A DNA stretch of 52,884 nt from Formosa algae. GTDB lineage: Bacteria > Bacteroidota > Bacteroidia > Flavobacteriales > Flavobacteriaceae. Where the stretch lies: NCBI RefSeq assembly GCF_001439665.1, contig NZ_LMAK01000002.1:1-52884 (forward strand). The letters run 5' to 3'. The notes beneath the pieces are model-generated. The model made no database searches. It saw only the letters and a list, made by a program, of their open reading frames with translations, and was not told where the DNA came from. Position numbers and translations under genes: made by a program. Of this stretch, positions 45,792 through 52,884 are shown one piece after another (the stretch's first letter is position 1; the number at the start of each line of letters is the position of its first letter).

Positions 45792-47135
45792 CTATACAAC
45801 ACCTTGCGCTAACATCGCGTCTGCGACCTTAACAAACCCGGCAATATTTGCCCCTTTTACATAATCTACATATCCGTCTTCTTCTGTACCATAGGCCACA
45901 CAAGATGCATGAATATCGTTCATGATTTGATGTAATTTAGAATCTACTTCTTCTCTTGTCCAATTTAAACGTAATGAATTTTGACTCATCTCTAAACCAG
46001 AAGTAGCTACGCCACCTGCATTTGATGCTTTACCTGGAGAAAATAATAATTTAGCACCTTGAATAATGGCAATTGCTTCTGGAGTTGTTGGCATATTAGC
46101 ACCTTCTGCAACAGCAATTACATGATTAGCGACTAACGCTTCCGCATCAACTGCATTTAATTCATTTTGTGTTGCACATGGCATGGCCACATCGCAATTT
46201 ACAGACCAAGGTCTTTCTCCTGCAACAAATTTAGCCGATGGATACGCTTCAACATATTCGTTAATACGACCGCGTTTAACATTTTTAAGCTCTTTAATAA
46301 AGGCTAGTTTTTCTTCATCTATACCCTCTTCATCAAAAATATATCCTGAAGAATCTGAAAGTGTCACAACTTTAGCTCCAAATTCTGTAGCTTTTTCACA
46401 AGCAAATTGAGCCACGTTTCCAGAACCAGAAATCACGATTGTTTTCCCTTCAAAAGATTCGTTACGTGTTTCCAACATGTTTTTTGCAAAATACACTGCA
46501 CCATAACCTGTAGCTTCTGGTCTAATTAAAGATCCGCCATATTCCATACCTTTACCTGTTAATACACCGGTAAACTCATTACGTAATCTTTTGTATTGAC
46601 CAAACAGGTATCCTATTTCTCTTCCTCCTACACCAATATCTCCCGCAGGAATATCTGTATTCGGACCAATATGACGACTTAATTCAGACATGAATGATTG
46701 ACAAAAGCGCATCACCTCATTATCACTTTTTCCTTTAGGATCGAAATCACTTCCACCTTTTCCACCACCCATTGGTAATGTTGTTAAGGAGTTTTTAAAT
46801 GTTTGTTCGAAACCTAAAAACTTTAGAATACTTAAATTCACTGAAGGGTGGAAACGTAAGCCTCCTTTATAAGGTCCAATTGCCGAATTAAATTCTATTC
46901 TAAAACCTCTATTCACTTGAGTCGCTCCTTTATCATCTATCCAAGGCACCCTAAATATTATAGTACGTTCCGGTTCAACCATACGTTCTAATAACATTTT
47001 ACCCTTGTATTTTGGATTGTTTTCGATAAACGGAATTACAGTTTCTGCAACTTCGTGAACAGCTTGAAGGAACTCTGGTTCATGACCATCTCTCTGTTTT
47101 ACAAGCTCTATAAAAGCATCTATTTGTTTTTTCAT
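45792..47135 (-). CDS. gdhA: NADP-specific glutamate dehydrogenase
   Basis: Converts 2-oxoglutarate and ammonia to glutamate with NADPH. The 447-aa protein has exactly the E. coli GdhA length. Substrate residues are in KGGLRFHPSVNLSILKFLGF and LPMGGGKGGSDFDPKGKS, with the catalytic Lys in the latter. The Rossmann fold has VISGSGNVAQFACEKA followed by Ser in TLSDSSG, as in NADP-linked enzymes. A TATATTTG -7 box lies upstream at 47189-47182. It diverges from the outer-membrane protein gene at 47354. Confidence 0.97.
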   Translation of the reverse strand: MKKQIDAFIELVKQRDGHEPEFLQAVHEVAETVIPFIENNPKYKGKMLLERMVEPERTIIFRVPWIDDKGATQVNRGFRIEFNSAIGPYKGGLRFHPSVNLSILKFLGFEQTFKNSLTTLPMGGGKGGSDFDPKGKSDNEVMRFCQSFMSELSRHIGPNTDIPAGDIGVGGREIGYLFGQYKRLRNEFTGVLTGKGMEYGGSLIRPEATGYGAVYFAKNMLETRNESFEGKTIVISGSGNVAQFACEKATEFGAKVVTLSDSSGYIFDEEGIDEEKLAFIKELKNVKRGRINEYVEAYPSAKFVAGERPWSVNCDVAMPCATQNELNAVDAEALVANHVIAVAEGANMPTTPEAIAIIQGAKLLFSPGKASNAGGVATSGLEMSQNSLRLNWTREEVDSKLHQIMNDIHASCVAYGTEEDGYVDYVKGANIAGFVKVADAMLAQGVV

Positions 47136-47181
47136 TTTAAAAAAATTATGATACCGCTAAGTAATCATTCGTTTTGAAGTA

Positions 47182-47189
47182 CAAATATA
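47182..47189 (-). promoter_or_regulatory. Probable -7 element for gdhA
   Basis: TATATTTG on the minus strand is a full TAnnTTTG match about 47 bases from the gdhA ATG. No TTTG is found at the right -33 distance. Confidence 0.5.
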
Positions 47190-47276
47190 CATTATCTCTA
47201 ATTATTAAACTCTTTCTGTCTCAAATTCGTAATTATTTTCGTGTTAAATAATTCTTAACACATAAAATAAGTTTTA

Positions 47277-47307
47277 TTTGATTGATAAAAATCATTTTAT
47301 ATATTTG
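47277..47307 (+). promoter_or_regulatory. Consensus Bacteroidota promoter for the gene at 47354
   Basis: TTTG (47277-47280), a 19-base spacer and TATATTTG (47300-47307) match the Bacteroidota -33/-7 consensus exactly. It is the best promoter in the window. Transcription would start near 47313, leaving a leader of about 40 bases. Confidence 0.8.
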
Positions 47308-47353
47308 TATCTGCTATTAATGCTACTAACAGCATATATTTAACTCAAATACA

Positions 47354-48097
47354 ATGCTTGATAAACAAAAGCTACTTTTAATCTTAATTTTATTTAGTTC
47401 ATTAAACTTTTCTTATGCTCAAACAGGGTATGAGATTGGCTTATTAGTTGGTCCCGCTCAGATGCGTTCGGATTTCGGATTAAGAGAAGACAAAGATACA
47501 AACTCAGGAAACATTGGATTTGGAGCAGGTTTAATGTTTGACATTAACCCTATGGATTGGGGGTCTAGACGTGATTATGTTTACGATCATTTCAAATTGC
47601 GTTTCGACCTGTCTTACAACAAAACAAATTTACAACACTACGGTCAATATGTAGACCCAGATCAAACTGGTGAAAATGCAGAAAGATTAAGAAACCAACG
47701 TGGTGAAGCTAAAAATTTTAGCGGAGGTATTGCTTTAGAATATTACCCTTTAAGTTTAAGAAACTTTTTTTATAACTTTTTCGACTTTTCTCCTTATCTT
47801 ATTTTAGGAGCTCAAATGACATATGCTAATCCAGATTCTAACGTTACTGATGCTAGCCAAATATATGCTCCTTGGGGATTAAGCGCTGTAAATACAGAAT
47901 CGTTCTACACCACTGCCTTAAATACAGGTGTTGGGATACGATATAAAGTGAGTGGTTACTCAGATTTTTTATTAGAAGCAAAGTGGCAATTCTTTAATAG
48001 CGACTGGGTAGACGGATTAAATCATGATTTAAGTTACAACAAAAACAACGACTCATTAATTTGGGTTAGTGTAGGTTATGTTTACTATCTTAATTAA
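47354..48097 (+). CDS. Outer-membrane beta-barrel protein of the THC0290_0291-like family
   Basis: A 247-aa exported protein: a signal peptide (FSYAQ), then GYEIGLLVGPAQMRSDFG, HFKLRFDLSYNKTNLQHYGQY and a strand-rich remainder ending in VSVGYVYYLN, a typical barrel end. It matches a Flavobacteriia family that I recall under the name THC0290_0291 (from memory); members are often misnamed glutamate dehydrogenase in databases because they neighbour gdhA, as here. No enzymatic motif is present. A full consensus promoter precedes it. Confidence 0.78.
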   Translation: MLDKQKLLLILILFSSLNFSYAQTGYEIGLLVGPAQMRSDFGLREDKDTNSGNIGFGAGLMFDINPMDWGSRRDYVYDHFKLRFDLSYNKTNLQHYGQYVDPDQTGENAERLRNQRGEAKNFSGGIALEYYPLSLRNFFYNFFDFSPYLILGAQMTYANPDSNVTDASQIYAPWGLSAVNTESFYTTALNTGVGIRYKVSGYSDFLLEAKWQFFNSDWVDGLNHDLSYNKNNDSLIWVSVGYVYYLN

Positions 48098-48206
48098 GAT
48101 TTTCTCACATAATTTAGTATCCTTAAGCATACTATAAAAATTTAGATTTCTCTTCAAATATCAAACTTCAATATGTACCTTTATTTTTAAATAATAAAGC
48201 TATATC

Positions 48207-48929
48207 ATGTGCCCTAAATCACACTCATTTTTCATCATTTTCTGTCTTTTTGTATTGGCTTCGTGTACCGAAAAAAAAGAAATTACATTTTCTGAACAAA
48301 ATATTACCACACCAAACAACACTATTGTCGACATTAATATTCCTAAAGCAGAAGGAGGAGATAATGTTTCTGTACTTATAAACGAAAGTTTAAATCAGTT
48401 TGTAGAGACCGCTTTACAGTACAATCAGGAGGAACCATCTCAAGGTTCTATTTCTGAAAACATTGATAATTTCAATACAGAATACATCAATTTTAAAAAT
48501 CAATTCCCTGAAAGTGTCCAAGAATGGGAAGCTCAAATAGACGGAGAAGTTATGTTTAAATCTCCAGACATTATCAGTATTTCTCTATCATCCTACACAA
48601 ATACAGGAGGAGCCCATGGTGTTTTAGTGATTACCTTCTTAAATTTTAATGCACATACAGGCGAACTTATTACTACCGATAAACTCTTTAAAAACACTGA
48701 AGAATTCATCTCGTTTGCAAACCCATATTTTAACGAAGAGATCTCAGAGAAAGAAGATATGTATATGGATCCAGAAAATTTTATCTTGCCTCAAAATATA
48801 GGGTACAGCCCAGATGGATTAATATTATTATATAATACTTACGAAATAGCACCTTATGCTGCAGGAATAACAGAGTTTGTTATACCGTTTAGTGAAGCAA
48901 ATTCCTATTTAAATATTAATGGCATTTAA
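48207..48929 (+). CDS. Lipoprotein with DUF4163/DUF3298 (RsiV-like) domain
   Basis: A 240-aa lipoprotein: a short signal peptide with lipobox LASC (Cys20), then an N-terminal DUF4163-like part (residues ~25-150) containing the signature SLSSYTNTGGAHGVLVITFL, followed by a DUF3298 part with DKLFKNTEEFISFANPYF and GLILLYNTYEIAPYAAG. In Firmicutes the same domains form the lysozyme-sensing region of RsiV; a lysozyme-binding role here is possible but unproven. It stands 109 bp after the previous gene and 15 bp before the next. Confidence 0.85.
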   Translation: MCPKSHSFFIIFCLFVLASCTEKKEITFSEQNITTPNNTIVDINIPKAEGGDNVSVLINESLNQFVETALQYNQEEPSQGSISENIDNFNTEYINFKNQFPESVQEWEAQIDGEVMFKSPDIISISLSSYTNTGGAHGVLVITFLNFNAHTGELITTDKLFKNTEEFISFANPYFNEEISEKEDMYMDPENFILPQNIGYSPDGLILLYNTYEIAPYAAGITEFVIPFSEANSYLNINGI

Positions 48930-48944
48930 AAAATAAATACGATT

Positions 48945-49298
48945 ATGAACAAGATATATTATTTGAAAACATGTAATACATGTATGCGTATTATTAAGGA
49001 ATTAAACTTACCAAGCGAAGTAATTCTTCAAGATATTAAAGAAACACCTATAACGGTTGCTCAGCTTGAAGACATGCATAAATTATCGCATAGTTATGAA
49101 GCCCTTTTTAGTAAACGCGCTAAATTATATAAAGAAATGGATTTAAAAAATCAATCTTTAGAGGAGCTAGATTACAAAAATTACATATTAGAACACTATA
49201 CGTTTTTAAGCCGTCCAGTACTTATTTACAATAACGAAATCTTTATAGGAAACAGCAAGAAAAACGTTGCAGCAGCCAAAGCAGCTTTACATGAATAA
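48945..49298 (+). CDS. ArsC/Spx-like thioredoxin-fold protein
   Basis: A 117-aa protein of the ArsC superfamily. It begins MNKIYYLKTCNTCMRIIKEL, with a CxxC-type active site (CNTC, Cys10 and Cys13), and ends with the cis-Pro part FLSRPVLIYNNEIFIGN, as in ArsC/Spx. The ArsC Arg signature seen in the paralogue at 39.6 kb is not complete. Its 3' end overlaps the EamA gene by 8 bp. The role is unknown. Confidence 0.8.
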   Translation: MNKIYYLKTCNTCMRIIKELNLPSEVILQDIKETPITVAQLEDMHKLSHSYEALFSKRAKLYKEMDLKNQSLEELDYKNYILEHYTFLSRPVLIYNNEIFIGNSKKNVAAAKAALHE

Positions 49299-50175
49299 AC
49301 GCATATTAGCTTTAATTGCTCTATTTTTAGTTCAGCTCTTTTATGGTTTAAACTACTCTTTTGCAAACGATGTTATTGACGGCGGATATATTAAACCTTT
49401 CGGGTTTATACTCCTACGTTTATTGGGAGCAACTACCCTATTCTGGATTGTTGGTTTGTTTACGCCAAAACAAAAAATAGATAAAGAAGATTACTTAACA
49501 TTTATTATCGCCGCATTTTTTGGCATGTGTTTAAATATGCTCTCCTTTTTTAAAGGATTAGAATTTACCACACCCATTCATGCTTCAGTAATATCTACCA
49601 TTACACCTATTGTAGTTATTGTATTGTCTTCTATTTATCTGAAGGAAAGAATAACGCCATTAAAAATACTCGGCATTATTCTAGGTTTTACAGGTGCTGT
49701 AATTTTAAGCGCTTACGGAAAACCCATTCACCCTGCAGATAATATTATTTTAGGAAACTGTTTAATTATTCTCAATGCCACAGCATTTAGTGTATACCTT
49801 ATTATTGCAAAAAGGCTGACTGGAAAATATCATCCGTTAACCATTATTAAATGGCTCTTTTTACTCGGTTTAATAATGACAACACCCTTTGGCTTACAAG
49901 AATTTAACGCCGTACAGTGGCATACATTTTCGCCTTATATTGCATTTTCTGCATTCTTTGTCGTTGTTTTTGCAACCTTTGGAGCTTACCTACTAAACAT
50001 CCTTGGTCTCACCCAATTAAAAGCATCAACAGCTGGTACATTTGTATATATACAACCTGTTATAGCTGCTATTTTTGCTTTAATTATAGGGAGCGACACC
50101 ATTAACATAGTAAAAATAATAACCGCTATTTTAATTTTTATGGGTGTCTATTTAGTGACCAAAAAAACAGAGTAA
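49291..50175 (+). CDS. EamA-family (DMT superfamily) transporter
   Basis: Inner-membrane carrier of the drug/metabolite transporter superfamily, 294 aa, with about ten membrane helices in two EamA repeats (residues ~5-140 and ~150-290). The conserved ends of the repeats read ILGIILGFTGAVILSAYG and IITAILIFMGVYLVTKK. I chose ATG 49291 (MNKRILALIAL); an ATG at 49267 would add MQQPKQLY from inside the previous gene. It overlaps that gene by 8 bp. Substrate unknown. Confidence 0.9.
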   Translation: MNKRILALIALFLVQLFYGLNYSFANDVIDGGYIKPFGFILLRLLGATTLFWIVGLFTPKQKIDKEDYLTFIIAAFFGMCLNMLSFFKGLEFTTPIHASVISTITPIVVIVLSSIYLKERITPLKILGIILGFTGAVILSAYGKPIHPADNIILGNCLIILNATAFSVYLIIAKRLTGKYHPLTIIKWLFLLGLIMTTPFGLQEFNAVQWHTFSPYIAFSAFFVVVFATFGAYLLNILGLTQLKASTAGTFVYIQPVIAAIFALIIGSDTINIVKIITAILIFMGVYLVTKKTE

Positions 50176-50177
50176 TC

Positions 50178-50657
50178 TTACTTTTTTAAAGGTTTTGGTA
50201 CTTTATTAAATACCCGTGTATCGGCTTTAGTAAGCACTTTAAAATCTTCTGTTTTAGGGAAAGCATTCGCCATATCCATTAACACTTCTGGTAACGATGT
50301 CAGTTTTCTTTCTTTTAAATCGATCCATCCACCTAACATTTCGCAGTGTGCAAGATTTTCGCCTTTATCATTATAAAAATTGTGCTCAAATTTAAAGAAT
50401 CTTCCATCCTCGCTAATTCCAGAAACTTCAAGTCCAACGGTAATTGGCTGACCTAAAAATGCTTCCTTAAAATAATACATATGCTCGTAAAACACCACTG
50501 GACCAATGTTGTGCTTAGCCATATCTTTAGACGAAAACCCACTTTCTAATAAAAATGCCATTCGCGTATGACTCATAAAATTAGTATAAGCAGAATTTGC
50601 TAAATGCCGATTCGCATCAATATCACTCCATCTAATTTCAAATTGTTTAGTATACAT
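50178..50657 (-). CDS. Acyl-CoA thioesterase, 4HBT hotdog family
   Basis: A 159-aa single-hotdog protein of the YbgC/4HBT type, which hydrolyses acyl-CoA thioesters. It begins YTKQFEIRWSDIDANRHLANSAYTNFM; the Asp-x-Asp-xx-Arg-His pattern (IRWSDIDANRHLAN) contains the catalytic Asp region and the start of the hot-dog helix. GWIDLKERKLTSLP marks the last strands. It is convergent with the EamA gene (2 bp apart) and divergent from yicC. A TATTTTTG element (50681-50674) may be its -7 box. Confidence 0.87.
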   Translation of the reverse strand: MYTKQFEIRWSDIDANRHLANSAYTNFMSHTRMAFLLESGFSSKDMAKHNIGPVVFYEHMYYFKEAFLGQPITVGLEVSGISEDGRFFKFEHNFYNDKGENLAHCEMLGGWIDLKERKLTSLPEVLMDMANAFPKTEDFKVLTKADTRVFNKVPKPLKK

Positions 50658-50715
50658 GCCTTAAAATTTATTTCAAAAATAAAAAATAATAGTCTGTATA
50701 CATTCAGTTTTAGAA

Positions 50716-50746
50716 TTTTCTATACGCTTAACTTTAACTACCTTTG
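50716..50746 (+). promoter_or_regulatory. Promoter of the yicC-gmk-nadD operon
   Basis: TACCTTTG (50739-50746), followed by C, is a full -7 match. TTTT (50716-50719) with a 19-base spacer is one base from the -33 TTTG. Transcription would start near 50752, about 17 bases before the yicC ATG. Confidence 0.7.
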
Positions 50747-50768
50747 CATAACTTTTTAATTATAGTTT

Positions 50769-51626
50769 ATGATATATTCAATGACGGGTTACGGTAAATC
50801 TGTAATACAATTACCAACCAAAAAAATTTCTATAGAAATAAAATCACTTAATAGTAAGAATCTGGATTTAAACACGCGAATGCCGTCTTTCTATAGAGAA
50901 AAAGAATTGAATTTACGTAAACTTATAGCCGACAAGTTAGAACGTGGGAAAATTGACTTTTCCATTTTTGTTGAAATTACTGGTGAAGAAACCTCTACAC
51001 AAATTAATAAACCCGTTGTAAAAGAGTATTTAAAGCAACTTCGCGAGATTGTTGATGGTGATGAAACCGAATTGCTTAAAATGGCTGTACGTTTTCCTGA
51101 TGCCTTGAGTACAGAGCGCCAAGATATGGACGAAAACGAGTGGGCTACTATTCTAAAAGAAATTCACGAAGCTTTAAACCATATTAGCGAATACAGACTT
51201 GACGAAGGTAAAGTTTTAGAAGCCGATTTTAAAAAACGAATAGTAACTATAGAGTCGCTATTAGAACAAGTAATTACTATAGATCCAGAACGTATTGAAG
51301 GTGTTAGAGAACGCTTACGTAAAGGTGTTGAAGAATTGAAAGAGAAAGTTGACGAGAACAGATTCGAACAAGAATTGGTGTACTACATTGAAAAATACGA
51401 TATCACTGAAGAAAAAGTCCGCTTAAAAAATCATTTAGAATACTTTATGACCTCTTTAAATTCTAAAGATTCTAACGGAAAAAAACTAGGATTTATCGGA
51501 CAAGAATTAGGTCGAGAGATAAACACTATTGGTTCGAAAAGTAACTATGCACCTATGCAAAAATTAGTTGTGCAAATGAAAGACGAATTAGAAAAAATTA
51601 AAGAACAACTTTTAAACGTTTTATAA
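50769..51626 (+). CDS. YicC/YloC-family endoribonuclease
   Basis: A 285-aa protein (E. coli YicC 287 aa) with the N-terminal signature MIYSMTGYGKSVIQLPTKKISIEIKSLNSKNLDLNTR split over residues 1-37 and the C-terminal DUF1732 region EEKVRLKNHLEYF plus KLGFIGQELGREINTIGSKS. E. coli YicC is reported to act on small RNAs as an endoribonuclease; this is family knowledge. First gene of a tight operon: gmk starts one base after its stop. Confidence 0.92.
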   Translation: MIYSMTGYGKSVIQLPTKKISIEIKSLNSKNLDLNTRMPSFYREKELNLRKLIADKLERGKIDFSIFVEITGEETSTQINKPVVKEYLKQLREIVDGDETELLKMAVRFPDALSTERQDMDENEWATILKEIHEALNHISEYRLDEGKVLEADFKKRIVTIESLLEQVITIDPERIEGVRERLRKGVEELKEKVDENRFEQELVYYIEKYDITEEKVRLKNHLEYFMTSLNSKDSNGKKLGFIGQELGREINTIGSKSNYAPMQKLVVQMKDELEKIKEQLLNVL

Positions 51627-51627
51627 C

Positions 51628-52203
51628 ATGTCTAAAGGAAAACTTATCGTGTTTTCTGCACCATCTGGTTCTGGAAAAACAACCATAGTAAGACATTTAC
51701 TTGGTCTTGAAAATTTAAATTTAGAATTCTCAATTTCAGCAACTTCACGCGAAAAACGCGGTACAGAAGAACACGCTAAAGATTATTATTTCTTATCGCT
51801 AGAAGAATTTAAAAACAATATAAAAACCGATGCCTTTTTAGAATGGGAAGAAGTCTATCGCGATAACTTTTACGGTACTTTAAAAACTGAAGTTGAGCGT
51901 ATTTGGGCCCAAGGTAAACACGTTATTTTTGATATTGATGTCTCTGGCGGATTGCGTATAAAACGTAAATTTCCAGAAGAAACCCTTTCTATTTTTGTAA
52001 AACCACCAAGTATAGACGAATTAAAAATTCGTTTAAAAAAGCGTAAAACAGAGTCTGAAGACAAAATAAATATGCGTGTCGCAAAAGCATCTGCCGAACT
52101 TGCAACAGCACCACTTTTTGATTGTATTATTGAAAACGACACTTTAGAACATGCGCTTGTAGAAGCAGAGAAAGTGGTTTCAGAATTCATAAATAAAGAT
52201 TAA
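51628..52203 (+). CDS. gmk: Guanylate kinase
   Basis: Phosphorylates GMP to GDP with ATP. The 191-aa protein has the P-loop FSAPSGSGKTT (residues ~8-18), the GMP-binding SATSREKRGTEEHAKDYYFLS and FLEWEEVYRDNFYGT, and VIFDIDVSGGLRIKRKFP. Length is normal. The start lies one base after the yicC stop and nadD follows after 6 bp; yicC-gmk is a widespread gene pair. Confidence 0.97.
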   Translation: MSKGKLIVFSAPSGSGKTTIVRHLLGLENLNLEFSISATSREKRGTEEHAKDYYFLSLEEFKNNIKTDAFLEWEEVYRDNFYGTLKTEVERIWAQGKHVIFDIDVSGGLRIKRKFPEETLSIFVKPPSIDELKIRLKKRKTESEDKINMRVAKASAELATAPLFDCIIENDTLEHALVEAEKVVSEFINKD

Positions 52204-52209
52204 TAATTT

Positions 52210-52788
52210 ATGAAAATCGGGCTTTACTTTGGCACCTTTAACCCTATACATACGGGACATTTAATTATTGCAAACCACATGGCAGAATATAGCGACCTAG
52301 AACAAGTCTGGATGGTTGTAACGCCACATAATCCGTTTAAAAAGAAAAATACACTATTAGACAATCATCATAGATTTGAAATGGTATATCAGGCTACCAA
52401 AGATTATGACAAACTAAGTGTAAGCGATATTGAGTTTAATTTACCACAGCCAAGTTATACGATTAACACGCTGACTTATCTTTTTGAAAAACATCCAAAT
52501 CATGAGTTTTCATTAATCATGGGCGAGGATAATTTAAAAGGGTTCCATAAGTGGAAAAACAACGATATTATTCTAAAAAATCACGATTTATATGTGTATC
52601 CGAGAATTTCTGAAGGCAAAACAGAAGCCCAACTGAAAAATCACCCGAAGATACACCGTATAGATGCTCCTGTTGTAGAAATATCTTCAACATTTATAAG
52701 ACAAGCCATACGTGACGGCAAGAATTGTAAACCTCTACTTTCTGAGCCTGTAGCGCATTATATAGACATTATGAATTTTTATAAATAA
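52210..52788 (+). CDS. nadD: Nicotinate-nucleotide adenylyltransferase
   Basis: Transfers AMP from ATP to nicotinate mononucleotide in NAD synthesis. The 192-aa protein starts MKIGLYFGTFNPIHTGHL with the nucleotidyl-transferase GxFNPxHxGH motif, contains VTPHNPFKKKN and ends with the EISSTFIRQAIRDGKN signature (ISSTxIR). Third gene of yicC-gmk-nadD; a terminator begins right at its stop. Confidence 0.97.
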   Translation: MKIGLYFGTFNPIHTGHLIIANHMAEYSDLEQVWMVVTPHNPFKKKNTLLDNHHRFEMVYQATKDYDKLSVSDIEFNLPQPSYTINTLTYLFEKHPNHEFSLIMGEDNLKGFHKWKNNDIILKNHDLYVYPRISEGKTEAQLKNHPKIHRIDAPVVEISSTFIRQAIRDGKNCKPLLSEPVAHYIDIMNFYK

Positions 52789-52819
52789 AAAAAGGCGAGA
52801 TTTAAATCTCGCCTTTTTT
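52787..52819. terminator. Bidirectional terminator after nadD
   Basis: A perfect 20-nt palindrome (GGCGAGATTT and its complement, 52794-52813), flanked by seven A and six T, starts at the nadD stop and also serves the convergent minus-strand gene at the right edge. Confidence 0.9.
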
Positions 52820-52842
52820 GTTTGTCTTTTTCAATACATCTT

Positions 52843-52884
52843 TTAATATTCCCAACGCACAAAAGCTTCCATAGCGGCATAATG
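52843..52884 (-). CDS. 3' end of an unidentified minus-strand gene
   Basis: Only the last 13 codons and the TAA stop (52845-52843) are in the window; the frame encodes HYAAMEAFVRWEY. The coding call rests on the open frame to the edge, convergence with nadD and the shared bidirectional terminator 24 bases away. Too short to name. Confidence 0.5.
   Translation of the reverse strand, partial: HYAAMEAFVRWEY

Noticed and set aside
45792-48097. Treating the 247-aa gene beside gdhA as a second glutamate dehydrogenase
   Set aside because: It is an exported beta-barrel protein; the name circulates only because of its neighbour.

Overview
The window looks like the chromosome of a marine-type member of the Flavobacteriaceae (Bacteroidota). 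This rests on low GC, promoters of the Bacteroidota TTTG / TAnnTTTG type, SusC/SusD pairs, many TonB-dependent receptors, a type IX secretion component (PorZ), a protein with a C-terminal type IX sorting domain, and atpD-atpC split from the rest of the ATP synthase genes. No rRNA, tRNA, CRISPR array, insertion sequence or prophage was seen. Nearly all of the window is ordinary chromosomal backbone plus one sugar-utilisation locus.

Layout. 1-7.2 kb: a YbhN-like membrane protein, panD and panC (minus strand), then a glycogen-synthase-like GT5 protein, a frame-disrupted open stretch, glmS and atpD-atpC (plus strand). 7.2-9.1 kb: a umuC-umuD operon on the minus strand, with a 12-bp inverted repeat at its head and a possible 35-aa membrane peptide at its tail. 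9.1-21.3 kb: a GlcNAc/chito-oligosaccharide locus with an MFS sugar transporter and a LytS/LytTR two-component pair on the minus strand, diverging from SusC, SusD, a NagB-deacetylase fusion and a GH20 hexosaminidase. The proposed flow is oligosaccharide capture (SusCD), cleavage to GlcNAc (GH20), import (MFS), then deacetylation/deamination to fructose-6-phosphate (fusion enzyme). No chitinase is present in the window. 21.3-26.2 kb: a MocR regulator diverging from a TonB receptor across a three-box operator, then a JmjC-like cupin protein and a small outer-membrane protein.

26.2-39.6 kb: recX; a 1498-aa secreted multidomain protein with a type IX sorting signal; the operon porZ-recO-TonB receptor; and another large outer-membrane receptor. 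39.6-44.5 kb, all minus strand: an amidoligase-type cluster (circularly permuted ATP-grasp, alpha-E, transglutaminase-like) followed by prfB and an ArsC-like gene. 44.7-52.9 kb: threonine aldolase, NADP-glutamate dehydrogenase, an outer-membrane protein, a DUF3298-type lipoprotein, an ArsC/Spx-like protein, an EamA transporter, a thioesterase, the yicC-gmk-nadD operon and the 3' end of an unidentified gene.

The most unusual observation is in prfB (release factor 2). The gene carries the canonical CTT-TGA-C autoregulatory +1 frameshift site at codon 22 and also a second, zero-frame UGA at codon 280 that would remove the C-terminal quarter. Other points of note are the transglutaminase-like protein whose catalytic Cys and His positions are Ser and Tyr, the long inverted repeat over the umuC start, the MocR operator, and the NagB-PIG-L fusion as a possible stand-in for NagA. 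All identifications are from reading the sequence and family knowledge; no database search was run.
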